64,000 bases of DNA, taken from positions 372,001-436,000 of the forward strand of contig NZ_LUVZ01000001.1 of the NCBI RefSeq assembly GCF_001593385.1. Reading direction: 5' to 3'. Shown here in pieces: positions 17,140 through 26,684 of this stretch. The DNA comes from Chryseobacterium cucumeris (GTDB lineage Bacteria > Bacteroidota > Bacteroidia > Flavobacteriales > Weeksellaceae). A model generated the notes under the pieces. That model was not told the DNA's origin. It saw nothing but the letters and a program-made list of their open reading frames with translations, and did not search any database. A program made the translations under genes and the position numbers. Position 1 is the stretch's first letter; the number at the start of each line of letters is the position of its first letter.

Positions 17140-19098
17140 TTAATTGTATCCCGGATTCTGATATTTTGCTTTAATATCTGCCGATACTTCCATGGCATCG
17201 ATCTGGTTCTGAGGAATCGGTCTCAGATAATGAAATGGTTTTATCGTTCTAGTAACCGTTTGCGGAGCATGATCTCCATAAGAAGCTCCTCCAATCTGAT
17301 AACTTGCTGCATAATCTCCCCACTTCTGTGTACGTACCAGATCATACCATCTGTAGAATTCTCCGTAATATTCACGGGATCTTTCTGCAAGGATATAATC
17401 AATGGTAATTACAGATGGCGTAGCAACAGTCATTGCGGCACTGTTATCTGCTACATAAGCGGTATTCTGTGCATTATTGAACTTCCATTTTCCGGCACGG
17501 GCACGGATGACGTTGATAAGATCTCTGGCTGTCATAGCTCCTGAAGCCCCTTTTACAGCTGCTTCTGCGGCAATAAAATAGAATTCTGAGAATTTGGCAA
17601 CGCTGAAAGGACGTGTTAATCCTGCATTCGGATATCCTAAGCCGTTTGGATCATCGGTACGGTAAGTTCCTATTTTCCAAAGACCAGGATATACAATTCT
17701 GCTGATTCCGTTCGGTGCAATGACCCAGTCTGCTCTTCCTGACAGAGTTCCTGCTCCCACACCACTTTGCCCTGCTCCCGTAGGATAAGAAGGAGTCTGG
17801 CTGTCATCATTAAGGAAGCTTAAAATAGCACCTCCTGGCTGTACAGGCAGATTATTGGCATTATAAAGTACGGGAACTGTAGTTAACCCCGTTCCATTCT
17901 TGTTCCAGTTTCCTCTGTAAGTGGTTACAAAAGTTCCGTCATAACGGGAATCGTTGGTTTTATCTGCAAAAGTATTTTTAATAACTCCCAAGGTAGGACA
18001 CATACGAACCCAAGGACGTCCCAAAGGCTGTGATGCTTCTCTCTGTACGGGGCTAACAATGTCTGCCCCTAACCATGCTGTTGTTCTACTACTTTTGATG
18101 GCAGTATAGTTCCAGGTCTGCATCCATGCTGCAAAATTGTCCGGAGCCCAGCCTGATCCGAATCCTACAGGATCACTTTCGTTATAGTATGTGCTCGACT
18201 GAGTATGATCTGCATACAACATCGATTCGGTATTTCTGTCATTTGAACCTACATTCACATCATAGAAGGTAGGCTGAAGCGCATAAGGACCGGGATTGTT
18301 GATTCCTTCCAAGGCAATATCATAAGCCTGCTGAAAATACCATTGGGCATTGTGTCCGTCCGGGTCAGTTCTTGCTGCTTCAGGATACGTTGGAATTCCG
18401 TTTGGATTCTGCAGCCACCATCCGTAAGTAAGATAGGCTTTGGCAAGCATTAGTCTTGCTACATTTTTAGTGACACCTCCGGTTACCCTTGGTGATGCCG
18501 GCAGATTTTCTATTGCTTTTTTAAGGTCAGCAAAAACAGTTTTTGTGTATACTTCCGGTACGGTATTTCTTACGGAAGAGGTGGAAGGTAAAGTGTTATA
18601 TTTCAGTTCTCCTGTTCCTAAATCCAGTGGAACTCCTCCATACGTTTGTACAAGCATGAAATAGTAAAAACCGCGGAAGAAACGGGCTTCAGAGATCATA
18701 GATTCTGCGATTCCGAATCCTGGTCCTTTTTCAATAATTCCGTTGGCAGTATTGATATACGGGAATACAGAGTTCCAGACCATACTTGTAGGAAAGGTAT
18801 TGGAATTGATAATCCCGTTTCCGGACATATCTAATTCCTTAAAGTTACCGTCCGCACTCTGTGCCCAGGTAGATTCGTCAGTTCCGTTCTGACAATTGCT
18901 CATAAAGTAGCCATTGCCGTACAGTAATCTCATCTGCCTGTATAAAGCCGTAAATCCCTGATTAACACCATCCGGTGTATTAAAATAATCAGCGGTATAT
19001 ATTGATCTTGGCTGTTCATCAAGAATTTCATTACAACCTGTAAATGTTAAGGATAAAAAGATTGCTCCTAATAACAGTTTTTTATTAAAATTTATCAT
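17140..19098 (-). CDS. SusD/RagB-family outer-membrane glycan-binding lipoprotein
   Basis: A 652-residue surface lipoprotein (MINFNKKLLLGAIFLSLTFTGC, lipobox FTGC) with the SusD N-terminal region ILDEQPRSIYTADYFNTPDGVNQGFTALYRQMR and the C-terminal RagB/SusD signature (VIDYILAERSREYYGEFYRWYDLVR). SusD proteins cap the SusC barrel and bind oligosaccharides, here presumably (glucurono)xylan fragments. It is at the long end for the family. The start lies 12 bp after the susC stop, which is the normal arrangement for this pair. Confidence 0.95.
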   Translation of the reverse strand: MINFNKKLLLGAIFLSLTFTGCNEILDEQPRSIYTADYFNTPDGVNQGFTALYRQMRLLYGNGYFMSNCQNGTDESTWAQSADGNFKELDMSGNGIINSNTFPTSMVWNSVFPYINTANGIIEKGPGFGIAESMISEARFFRGFYYFMLVQTYGGVPLDLGTGELKYNTLPSTSSVRNTVPEVYTKTVFADLKKAIENLPASPRVTGGVTKNVARLMLAKAYLTYGWWLQNPNGIPTYPEAARTDPDGHNAQWYFQQAYDIALEGINNPGPYALQPTFYDVNVGSNDRNTESMLYADHTQSSTYYNESDPVGFGSGWAPDNFAAWMQTWNYTAIKSSRTTAWLGADIVSPVQREASQPLGRPWVRMCPTLGVIKNTFADKTNDSRYDGTFVTTYRGNWNKNGTGLTTVPVLYNANNLPVQPGGAILSFLNDDSQTPSYPTGAGQSGVGAGTLSGRADWVIAPNGISRIVYPGLWKIGTYRTDDPNGLGYPNAGLTRPFSVAKFSEFYFIAAEAAVKGASGAMTARDLINVIRARAGKWKFNNAQNTAYVADNSAAMTVATPSVITIDYILAERSREYYGEFYRWYDLVRTQKWGDYAASYQIGGASYGDHAPQTVTRTIKPFHYLRPIPQNQIDAMEVSADIKAKYQNPGYN

Positions 19099-19110
19099 GA
19101 CAATACAGTT

Positions 19111-22005
19111 TTAAAAGGTTAAGTTAAGTCCCATTAAGTAATTTCTTGTGGAAGGGTTATTGGTTCCTATAACAAGCTGGCGGCTCTGATATCCGCTTAC
19201 CGCCTGATTTTCATTTCCGAAAGAGTTCGGTTCCGGATCCATCCCTGAGAACTTATGATACGGTGAGAATAGTACAACAGGATTGGTTACGGTGAAGTAA
19301 ATTCTTAAGCTGGTAATTTTCAGGTCCTTTAAAAAATCTTTGTTAACATTATATCCTAAGGTAATGGTACGAAGCTTAAGATAAGAAGCATCAAACATAG
19401 CTAAAGTAGAAGAATACTTCGGATTATCACCACTCAGATGGCGCCCCGGACGTGGAAAATAAGCTCCTGTATTGTCTTCTGTCCAGTAGTCTACATCTAC
19501 GTTATTTCCTCTTCCCGTTAATCGGTTAAGATAACTTGCAGATCCATAAATGGTACTTACCAAAATTCCCCCATGCTGGAAAGCTCCGACTGTGCTCAGT
19601 TCAAAATTTTTGTAAGCAAAGCGCATATTAAATCCTCCCTGGAATTTCGGAGCCGTATCAAAAATCTGTCTGTCATCCGGTCCAATTGCTCTTACCGGTG
19701 TTCCGTCAGCATTATAACCTCCGGTGTAAAGAACTTTGATAGATCCTACAACATCTGCAGCAGTACCCGGTTCCAGAATATTCTGGTAAGGATCGCCTGC
19801 CTGCCAAAGACCGATGTACTGATAATCGTATAATGAATTGATATTATGCCCTACAAACCATGAGTTATTGATGTCACGTTCTGTTCCTGATGCAAGCGAT
19901 AAAATTTTGTTTTTATTGGTATAGAAATTAACTCCTGCTTCCCAGGTAAATCCATCCGGATTATCGAAAATAACCCCGTTTAAAGAAACTTCAACTCCTT
20001 TATTTTCTGTTTCTGCTACATTGGAAACAATGGAAGACCATCCGCTTGATGCCGGAAGGCTTTTCTGTGTTAACAGGTCATAGGTATGGGTTTTGTAATA
20101 CTCCACACTCCCCGTAAGGCGGTTGTTCAAGATCCCGAAATCTACTCCGTAGTTTTGTGTTTTTGAATATTCCCATCCCAGGCTTGGGTTAGGCGGCTGA
20201 TTTCCATATATCCCTGTACTTCCTGCACTTCCGTAGTTATAAGGAGCAACGTTAAATCTTCCCATCGTAGAATATGGATCCACTGCCTGATTGGAGGTCT
20301 GTCCCCATCCGGCTCTGAATTTAAGGAGATTAATCACTTTGATATTCTGCATGAAAGATTCATTGGTAACATTCCACCCTAGTGATAATGCGGGATAGGT
20401 GTGCCACTTGTTTCCCGGAGCAAGCCTTGAAGATCCGTCAGCACGAAGTGTCGCCGTAAGCATATACCTGTTATCATACGTATACATGATTCTTCCCATC
20501 GCTGAAAGCAGGCCTGTTTTCCAGTACACCTGGTCTTCAGGTCTTACGGTAATATCAGCCTGAGGCGACTGTCCTAAGTTATAATACTGGAAAAAGTCTG
20601 CCGGAACATTCTTTGCACTCATGTATGAGCTTGTATACTTATTCTGTTCTGCTGAATAAAGTGCTACAGCATTTACTTTATGCTTACCAAATGTACGGTC
20701 ATACGTTAAAAGGTTTTCCAACACCCAGTGGTAGGTCTGGTTATTCCCTCTTCCGGCTGCGGAAGGACCTAGAGGATTCGTATTAAAGACTCCTACACCG
20801 GAGTAATTTCCGCTGTTTGAAGTACGGTAATCCAACCCTACATTTAATCTGTACTTTAATCCTTTGATCGGAAGGCTGGCTTCCCCGTAAAGATTGTTAT
20901 AGGATGCGAAGGCCTTAGTCTCATCGATATATTTATCTCCCAGATTCCCCAGGCTTCCTCTTGTATAAATCCATGTCTGATCGATACCGCCAGCTGTACT
21001 CATTACTCTTTTCGGAGTTCCGTCCGCATTGTAAGGATTAGCAATAGGAGAATATCCTAAAACAGCTCCCGGGTTTACCCCATTTCCTTCAGAAACGGAA
21101 TAGTTTGTATTGGTAGTGAAACCGAACTTAAAGATAGATCCCACCTGCTGATCAATCGCCATACGAAGAGCAAATCTTTCATAACTTTGAATAGGGATTA
21201 ATGCATTTTGCTTGAAGTATGACAAGCCTACATTATAATTTCCACCTTCTGTTCCTCCAGATACGCCAATATCATGACTGGTCATCATGGCAGGTTTATA
21301 ATACAAACTTTGCCAGTCTGTATTAACACTGCTATTTTCATCCGCCCCGTTGGAATACAAAGGTGTTGTATTTCCTGCTGGAATGGCATAAGCACGCAAC
21401 TGCGCAAATTTAGGGCCATCCATCATCGGATATTTTGAAAATAAGGTCTGAACTCCTGTAAAGGTGTTATAACTGAATTTAGGTCTCTGTCCTTTTGCCC
21501 CTCTGTTGGTGGTAACAAGGATAACACCGTTTGCTCCTCTTGATCCATAAATGGCTGTAGCAGAAGCATCTTTGAGAATATCAATACTTTTGATGTCACT
21601 AGAGCTTATATCTCCCAGTGATCCTACGAAAGGAATACCATCCAATACAATCAGTGGGTTATTATCTCCTGTAAGAGATCGTGTTCCCCTGATACGAATC
21701 TGCATGGCAGCACCCGGTTTTGTAGATGTTTGCGAGATATCTACCCCAGCTGTCCTTCCCTGTAATGCCTGGGTAATGTTGGCAGAAGGTACTTCACGCA
21801 AGGCATCTCCTTTTACAGTGGCTACAGAACCTGTCACAGCTTCTTTTCTCTGGGTTCCATATCCTATCACAACAACTTCATCTATTTTATTTTCTTTAGC
21901 TACTGTATCTTTCTTAACCTGTGAATATGCTATGCCGCAAGGCAACAGAGTCATTGCAAAAAACAGTGCTGCTCTATTGCTTTTATTGAAATAAAATCGG
22001 TTCAT
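19111..22005 (-). CDS. SusC/RagA-family TonB-dependent outer-membrane transporter
   Basis: A 964-residue protein. After the signal peptide (cleavage near AYSQ) only about 15 residues precede the TonB-box-like IDEVVVIGYGTQRKEAVTGSV, so the N-terminal carboxypeptidase-regulatory-like domain found in many SusC proteins is absent. The plug domain contains the family motif IKSIDILKDASATAIYGSRGANGVILVTT, and the C-terminal barrel ends in NYLMGLNLTF, with the terminal Phe expected for outer-membrane insertion. Together with SusD it should import xylan oligosaccharides. It starts the run of genes after xylA, separated by a 93-bp gap with an 11-bp inverted repeat. Confidence 0.95.
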   Translation of the reverse strand: MNRFYFNKSNRAALFFAMTLLPCGIAYSQVKKDTVAKENKIDEVVVIGYGTQRKEAVTGSVATVKGDALREVPSANITQALQGRTAGVDISQTSTKPGAAMQIRIRGTRSLTGDNNPLIVLDGIPFVGSLGDISSSDIKSIDILKDASATAIYGSRGANGVILVTTNRGAKGQRPKFSYNTFTGVQTLFSKYPMMDGPKFAQLRAYAIPAGNTTPLYSNGADENSSVNTDWQSLYYKPAMMTSHDIGVSGGTEGGNYNVGLSYFKQNALIPIQSYERFALRMAIDQQVGSIFKFGFTTNTNYSVSEGNGVNPGAVLGYSPIANPYNADGTPKRVMSTAGGIDQTWIYTRGSLGNLGDKYIDETKAFASYNNLYGEASLPIKGLKYRLNVGLDYRTSNSGNYSGVGVFNTNPLGPSAAGRGNNQTYHWVLENLLTYDRTFGKHKVNAVALYSAEQNKYTSSYMSAKNVPADFFQYYNLGQSPQADITVRPEDQVYWKTGLLSAMGRIMYTYDNRYMLTATLRADGSSRLAPGNKWHTYPALSLGWNVTNESFMQNIKVINLLKFRAGWGQTSNQAVDPYSTMGRFNVAPYNYGSAGSTGIYGNQPPNPSLGWEYSKTQNYGVDFGILNNRLTGSVEYYKTHTYDLLTQKSLPASSGWSSIVSNVAETENKGVEVSLNGVIFDNPDGFTWEAGVNFYTNKNKILSLASGTERDINNSWFVGHNINSLYDYQYIGLWQAGDPYQNILEPGTAADVVGSIKVLYTGGYNADGTPVRAIGPDDRQIFDTAPKFQGGFNMRFAYKNFELSTVGAFQHGGILVSTIYGSASYLNRLTGRGNNVDVDYWTEDNTGAYFPRPGRHLSGDNPKYSSTLAMFDASYLKLRTITLGYNVNKDFLKDLKITSLRIYFTVTNPVVLFSPYHKFSGMDPEPNSFGNENQAVSGYQSRQLVIGTNNPSTRNYLMGLNLTF

Positions 22006-22031
22006 AATTATTATTTTAATATTAGTTGTTG

Positions 22032-22093
22032 AATAAAAGGCTCTTTAATAATTATTGTGTATAAAAATCCTTAGTGTTTATAAGCCTTTTATT
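22032..22093 (-). terminator. 11-bp inverted repeat between xylA and susC
   Basis: AATAAAAGGCT (22032-22042) and AGCCTTTTATT (22083-22093) are perfect inverted repeats flanking a 40-nt AT-rich loop. On the minus strand the 3' arm ends in CCTTTTATT, so a terminator or an mRNA-processing hairpin at the end of the xylA message is possible. The long loop makes a classical intrinsic terminator less certain. Confidence 0.4.
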
Positions 22094-22098
22094 TTTAA

Positions 22099-23427
22099 TT
22101 ATATATACATATTCACGATGGCTTCAAACAATTCCTGTTTTCCGCTTTTTGGCTGTGGTTCGCCGATTTCGTGAGCTATTCTCTGCAGATCTTCCAGTGT
22201 AAGTGTGCCTTCTTCAAATGCTTTTCCGTTTCCGTTATCAAAAGAAGCATAACGGTTTGTTCTCAGCTTTTTGTAATCTGAATTTTCAAGGATATCAGCT
22301 GCAGCAAGAAGACCTTTTGCGAATACATCCATTCCTGAGATGTGGGAAATGAACAGATCTTCAGCATCAATAGAATTTCTTCTGATTTTGGCATCAAAAT
22401 TCACCCCTCCGGTTCCCAGACCTCCTGCTGGAAGCAATACAAGCCATGCCTGAACCATATCGTAATAATCAATTGGGAACTGATCTGTATCCCAACCGTT
22501 CTGATAATCGCCTCTGTTGGCATCAATACTTCCTAAAAGTCCTGCATCAACTGCAACCTGAAGCTCATGTTCGAATGTATGGCCTGCCAATGTAGCGTGA
22601 TTCACTTCGATATTCAATTTGAAATCTTTGTCTAATCCGTAATGTCTAAGAAATCCGATTACTGTTTCAGAATCATAATCGTACTGATGTTTGGTAGGCT
22701 CCATCGGTTTTGGCTCAATCAGGAAAGTTCCTTTAAAGCCCTGCTGGCGGGCATAGTCTCTTGACATGGAAAGGAAACGCGCAAGGTGATCTTTTTCACG
22801 CTTCATGTCTGTGTTCAAAAGGCTCATATATCCTTCTCTTCCACCCCAAAAGACATAATTTTCACCACCAAGCGCTATCGTGGCATCTATTGAATTTTTC
22901 ACCTGAGTTCCTGCACAGGCTACTACATCAAAATTTGGATTGGTAGAAGCACCGTTCATGTATCTTTCATGAGTGAAAACATTGGCTGTTCCCCATAAAA
23001 GCTTAATTCCTGTTTCCTGCTGTTTTTGTTTTGCATATTCCACAATAGTCTGCATATTTTTCTCGTAGTCCTTCCAGTTGCTGGCAGGGTCTACCAGATC
23101 GATATCATGGAAGCAGTAGTAATTGAATCCCATTTTAGACATGAATTCGAAACCTGCGTCCATTTTGTGCATTGCTCTGGTTACCGGATCGTTTCCGATA
23201 TCCCATGGGTGGTGAATGGTAGGACCTCCGAAAGGATCACTTCCGTTGGCACATAAGGTATGCCACCATGCCATCGCAAATCTTGTCCAGTCTTTCATTG
23301 GTTTTCCCATCACGATCTTTTCCGCATCATAATAGCGGAATGCCAAAGGGTTCTTACTTTCTTTCCCTTCAAACTTAATTTTTTCAATACCTGTAAAAAA
23401 CTCTTTTGTACCTGTTAAAGTGTTCAT
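22099..23427 (-). CDS. xylA: Xylose isomerase
   Basis: A 442-residue TIM-barrel enzyme converting D-xylose to D-xylulose in the cytoplasm. Typical features are [33 protein letters not shown], catalytic His107 in [29 protein letters not shown], and the metal-binding stretch [19 protein letters not shown] with SIDANRGD. It belongs to the longer class II xylose isomerases common in Bacteroidota. It follows xylB by 106 bp and precedes susC. Confidence 0.97.
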   Translation of the reverse strand: MNTLTGTKEFFTGIEKIKFEGKESKNPLAFRYYDAEKIVMGKPMKDWTRFAMAWWHTLCANGSDPFGGPTIHHPWDIGNDPVTRAMHKMDAGFEFMSKMGFNYYCFHDIDLVDPASNWKDYEKNMQTIVEYAKQKQQETGIKLLWGTANVFTHERYMNGASTNPNFDVVACAGTQVKNSIDATIALGGENYVFWGGREGYMSLLNTDMKREKDHLARFLSMSRDYARQQGFKGTFLIEPKPMEPTKHQYDYDSETVIGFLRHYGLDKDFKLNIEVNHATLAGHTFEHELQVAVDAGLLGSIDANRGDYQNGWDTDQFPIDYYDMVQAWLVLLPAGGLGTGGVNFDAKIRRNSIDAEDLFISHISGMDVFAKGLLAAADILENSDYKKLRTNRYASFDNGNGKAFEEGTLTLEDLQRIAHEIGEPQPKSGKQELFEAIVNMYI

Positions 23428-23533
23428 ATTTATTTGATTATTTTTATTTCTGTTTTTAATTTTTTGCGTAGAAATTCCCTTCTCACTGATTCTGAAAAGT
23501 CAGTAAGAGGATGAAAAATGCTGTGTAATGGTC

Positions 23534-25018
23534 CTAGATTATTTCGTTAAGATGATGTTTCCATCTGGCATAGGCTTCTAAATATTGTTCCTGTTTTTCG
23601 TGTTCGGGCTCTATCACCGCTATTTTTTCGAGTGAAGAGAATGCTTCTCTGGAATCTGAATAAAATCCTATTCCCATTCCGGCAGCTCTTGCTGCTCCTA
23701 CCGCTCCATCGGTATCATAAAGTTCAATAACCGCGTTGCTGACACTGGATAGCGACTGGCGAAAAATCGAACTTAAAAACATATTGGCATTTCCGGCACG
23801 GATCACCTGGATATCCATGCCTATATTTCTCATGATATCCATTCCATATTCGTAAGAGAATACAATACCTTCCTGTGCTGCCCGAAGAATATCGCCTTTT
23901 GAATGGATATTAAAGTTTATTCCGTGAATTGAACAGCTTGTATCCTTATTTTCCAGCACTCTTTCAGCTCCGTTTCCAAAAGGAATAATGCTTAATCCTT
24001 TAGATCCGATGGGTGAAAGTGAAGCCATATCATTCATATCACCATACGAAGAAAGCGAAGTTGCAAAATTGTGCTTCAGCCAGGAATTTAAAATTCCGGT
24101 TCCGTTGATACACAGTAAAACCCCAAGCCTGATCTGTTCCGGTGTGTAATTGACATGGGCAAATGTATTAACCCTTGATAATTTATCATATTCCAGCTGG
24201 TCCAGCACTCCATAAACCACTCCTGAAGTTCCTGCTGTAGAGGCAATTTCTCCAGGGTTAAAGACATTCAGGGAAAGCGCATTGTTGGGCTGGTCTCCTG
24301 CTCTGTAAGAAATAGGTGTACCTTCCTTTAAGCCTAATTCTTCTGATGCTGACTTTGAAACTGTTGCCTGAATACCAAATGTAGGTACAATTTCCGGGAA
24401 GAAACTTTCAGGAATTCCATAGTGGTTAATAATATCTTCTGAAATGCAGTTATTCTTAAAATCCCAGAATATTCCTTCTGATAACCCTTCAATGGTCATT
24501 CCTATCTGTCCTGAAAGTCTCATGGCAATATAGTCTCCGGGAAGCATTATTTTATCTATCTTTTCAAAGATCTCAGGTTCGTTTTCTTTTACCCATGCAA
24601 GTTTTGAGGCGGTAAAATTTCCCGGTGAATTCAACAGATGTGAAAGACATTTTTCTTCTCCTATGGTTTTGAAAGCCTTTTCACCATAAGGTACAGCACG
24701 GCTGTCGCACCAGATAATGGATGGTCTTAAAAGGTTCTGATCTTTGTCTACAAGAATCAGCCCATGCATCTGCCAGGTAATCCCGATTCCTTTAATATCT
24801 TCTGCATGTACTCCGGATTCATGCATGACAGCTTCGTGTGCCAACTTCAGATTGATCCACCAGTCTACCGGATTTTGCTCTGCCCATCCGGGATTTATAG
24901 CAGTGATTTTCATCTCTTTTTTGGGAGAAAATTCAGAAGCAATCACTTTTCCGCTGGACGCCTCAATGAGACACACTTTCACAGAAGAACTGCCAATGTC
25001 ATAGCCTAGTAAGTACAT
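23534..25018 (-). CDS. xylB: Xylulokinase
   Basis: A 494-residue FGGY-family carbohydrate kinase that phosphorylates xylulose to xylulose 5-phosphate. The N-terminal phosphate-1 motif is YDIGSSSVKVCLIEASSG, with ITWQMHGLILVD as the substrate loop, IWCDSRA, the GDQPNNALSLNVFNPG glycine-rich region and the C-terminal AGNANMFLSSIFRQSLSSV ATP-binding region. It begins 15 bp after the regulator gene, so regulator and kinase are probably co-transcribed. Confidence 0.94.
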   Translation of the reverse strand: MYLLGYDIGSSSVKVCLIEASSGKVIASEFSPKKEMKITAINPGWAEQNPVDWWINLKLAHEAVMHESGVHAEDIKGIGITWQMHGLILVDKDQNLLRPSIIWCDSRAVPYGEKAFKTIGEEKCLSHLLNSPGNFTASKLAWVKENEPEIFEKIDKIMLPGDYIAMRLSGQIGMTIEGLSEGIFWDFKNNCISEDIINHYGIPESFFPEIVPTFGIQATVSKSASEELGLKEGTPISYRAGDQPNNALSLNVFNPGEIASTAGTSGVVYGVLDQLEYDKLSRVNTFAHVNYTPEQIRLGVLLCINGTGILNSWLKHNFATSLSSYGDMNDMASLSPIGSKGLSIIPFGNGAERVLENKDTSCSIHGINFNIHSKGDILRAAQEGIVFSYEYGMDIMRNIGMDIQVIRAGNANMFLSSIFRQSLSSVSNAVIELYDTDGAVGAARAAGMGIGFYSDSREAFSSLEKIAVIEPEHEKQEQYLEAYARWKHHLNEII

Positions 25019-25033
25019 AATTTTTTAAAGGAA

Positions 25034-25759
25034 TTATTTTATAAGTTTTGTATTGTTTTTCTTGTAAATCTTTGCATCAAACCTGTAATATCTTGCTGCA
25101 CGGTGTGATACATCTTTTTGAATTTCATCCAAGGGAACAATATAGGGGAATGAAGATATTTTTTTATGGAAATTTTTGATATCAATATTCTTTTCATTTA
25201 AAGCGCTATAGAGCTGATAGAGCTGTCTTATGGTGAATCTTTTTGGCAGCAGTTCGAAAATAATGGAGAAGTCAGATTCAATCCATTTTCTGATCTCCAT
25301 TAAAGATTCATTGATAATCTTGTTATGATCAAAAGGCAGCAAAGGAACCTCATCAACAGGATACCAGTCTACGGTTTCATATTTTGTACTGTTGATCTTG
25401 TGATCTATTTTACAAAGAGAAAGGTAAGCAACTGTAATAATCCTGTCTATATGATGTTTATATTCCTGATCCATCCATTTGATATCATGCGCATTACTTG
25501 CTCTCATAGGATCGGCAAAGCATTTAAACTGCTTGAGAACCATTTTTTTTATCCCTGTAAGTTCATGAAGTACTCTTTGTGCAGCATCGTCTACATCTTC
25601 ATCACTGAAAATTAAGCTTCCTGGAAGTTTGATCTGTTTTTCCAACGGTACATCATCAACATGGCGTTGTACTAGTAATATATTCAACCGGTTTTCATGG
25701 TCAAATCCAAATACAACACAATCTACAGAGACATAGGTATGGATAAAGTTCTGATTCAT
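25034..25759 (-). CDS. NUDIX-domain transcriptional regulator of pentose catabolism
   Basis: A 241-residue protein with an N-terminal NUDIX fold (about 1-145) and a C-terminal winged helix (about 150-230, including LLPKRFTIRQLYQLYSALNEK). This is the architecture of the NrtR/AraR-type sugar regulators of Bacteroidota, in which the NUDIX domain binds an effector instead of hydrolysing it. The catalytic box is degenerate: the stretch starting GSLIFSDEDVDDAAQRVLHE has Gln-Arg-x-x-His-Glu where hydrolases need Arg-Glu-x-x-Glu-Glu. It heads the xylB-xylA run, so D-xylose or xylulose control of the locus is likely. An imperfect palindrome overlaps its probable start site, which suggests autoregulation. 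Confidence 0.85.
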   Translation of the reverse strand: MNQNFIHTYVSVDCVVFGFDHENRLNILLVQRHVDDVPLEKQIKLPGSLIFSDEDVDDAAQRVLHELTGIKKMVLKQFKCFADPMRASNAHDIKWMDQEYKHHIDRIITVAYLSLCKIDHKINSTKYETVDWYPVDEVPLLPFDHNKIINESLMEIRKWIESDFSIIFELLPKRFTIRQLYQLYSALNEKNIDIKNFHKKISSFPYIVPLDEIQKDVSHRAARYYRFDAKIYKKNNTKLIK

Positions 25760-25765
25760 TAGTTC

Positions 25766-25794
25766 GTTAACATTTTGGTAACATTACAAATATA
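25766..25794 (-). promoter_or_regulatory. Promoter -7 element and overlapping palindrome of the NUDIX regulator
   Basis: On the minus strand TATATTTG (25794-25787) matches the Bacteroidota -7 consensus TAnnTTTG, 28 bp before the regulator's ATG. Directly downstream lies GTTAACATTTTGGTAAC (25766-25782), an imperfect palindrome in which six of eight pairs match. It would cover the start of transcription, the usual place for a repressor operator. I found no good -33 TTG. Which protein binds is inferred. Confidence 0.45.
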
Positions 25795-25890
25795 AAAATT
25801 CATCTGAATAAAAAAAATAAATCCGCTATTATCTACTGCTTATCAATGATTTACATATCGAATTTTTATGATATGAATTGTATAAAAAAT

Positions 25891-25906
25891 ATGATAAGGT
25901 TATCAT
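25891..25906. promoter_or_regulatory. 16-bp palindrome ATGATAAGGTTATCAT upstream of the NUDIX regulator
   Basis: ATGATAA and TTATCAT are perfect 7-bp arms around GG, about 130 bp upstream of the regulator start, in AT-rich non-coding DNA. It could be a second operator for the regulator or a site for another factor. No other copy is seen in the window. Confidence 0.35.
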
Positions 25907-26461
25907 TGTTTTTACACTTACTTATTTCATAAGATATGAATTCACAATCAATTGCAATTTTAAAATACTCTTAAAAAGATTATTTTTTTCCGATTAAATA
26001 TTATGATAAGAAGAGTTAATTTTTTTTTCATTTTGCACGAAAAAAAAATGTAAAAAGCACACTTTTCATTATTAAAAAAGAGGTAAATCTTCATTTTGGA
26101 TTACCATTTTTTACACTCTAACTACAAATAATTACGAAACAATTAACTTAAACAACAATTTAATATCATTATGCAAACATGAAAAAGTGGTATATAAGCA
26201 ACGTGTTTATTTGAAAATTTCATGAATAAAGGTAAAAAAACTGTACATGTTTAACTTGTCCAGTTTTCTTACGAAAAGCTTCCTTCAATGTTTTTCCAGG
26301 GTTTTAGGGATAAATTCCAAGCTCATTTCTGGATCAGATAAACCAAAGATCTGTTGTAATCCTGAAAACATGGCAATGTCTCTATCCAACCATATAAGCA
26401 ATTTCTTTCATATGATAGCAGATAAAAAGGTTAGAGATAGTCTTGGATATTCTTATAATAT

Positions 26462-26491
26462 AAAAAAACCTCCCGTGTCAATAGGGAGGTT
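26462..26491 (-). terminator. Intrinsic terminator downstream of lysC
   Basis: AACCTCCC (26467-26474) and GGGAGGTT (26484-26491) form a perfect 8-bp, GC-containing stem with a 9-nt loop. On the minus strand it is followed by seven T residues (A run at 26462-26468). It lies about 195 bp after the lysC stop and is the likely end of that transcript. Confidence 0.75.
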
Positions 26492-26684
26492 AAAGTTCAA
26501 AATGAATTATAAGTAAAGTGATGTGGTGTTAAACAAGTTTTCTCTTCAAAACTTCTTTTAGTATTAACAATGCCTGTGCCATATACATCACCGTTTAAAG
26601 AAATCTCTATTTTTGTGGTACATTTTGATATCGTTAACTTGAATCAAATTTTATATCATTTTTCTTCAGTACTTATCTATTTTT

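Larger units (their letters stand above)
25760..26684. other. 925-bp non-coding gap between the xylan locus and lysC
   Basis: The left part (25760-26240) is very AT-rich and holds the regulator promoter and the palindrome at 25891. The middle contains an open frame of 89 codons (26247-26516, plus strand) that I do not accept, because it runs through the lysC terminator and resembles no known protein. The right part (26517-26684) shows nothing recognisable. Confidence 0.6.

Noticed and set aside
23485..23504. ACTGA/TCAGT inverted pair in the xylB-xylA gap as a terminator
   Set aside because: Five-base stem, no T run on the transcribed strand.
26247..26516. An 89-codon plus-strand frame in the gap left of lysC
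   Set aside because: It runs through the lysC terminator hairpin, has no recognisable sequence pattern and lies in non-coding AT-rich DNA.
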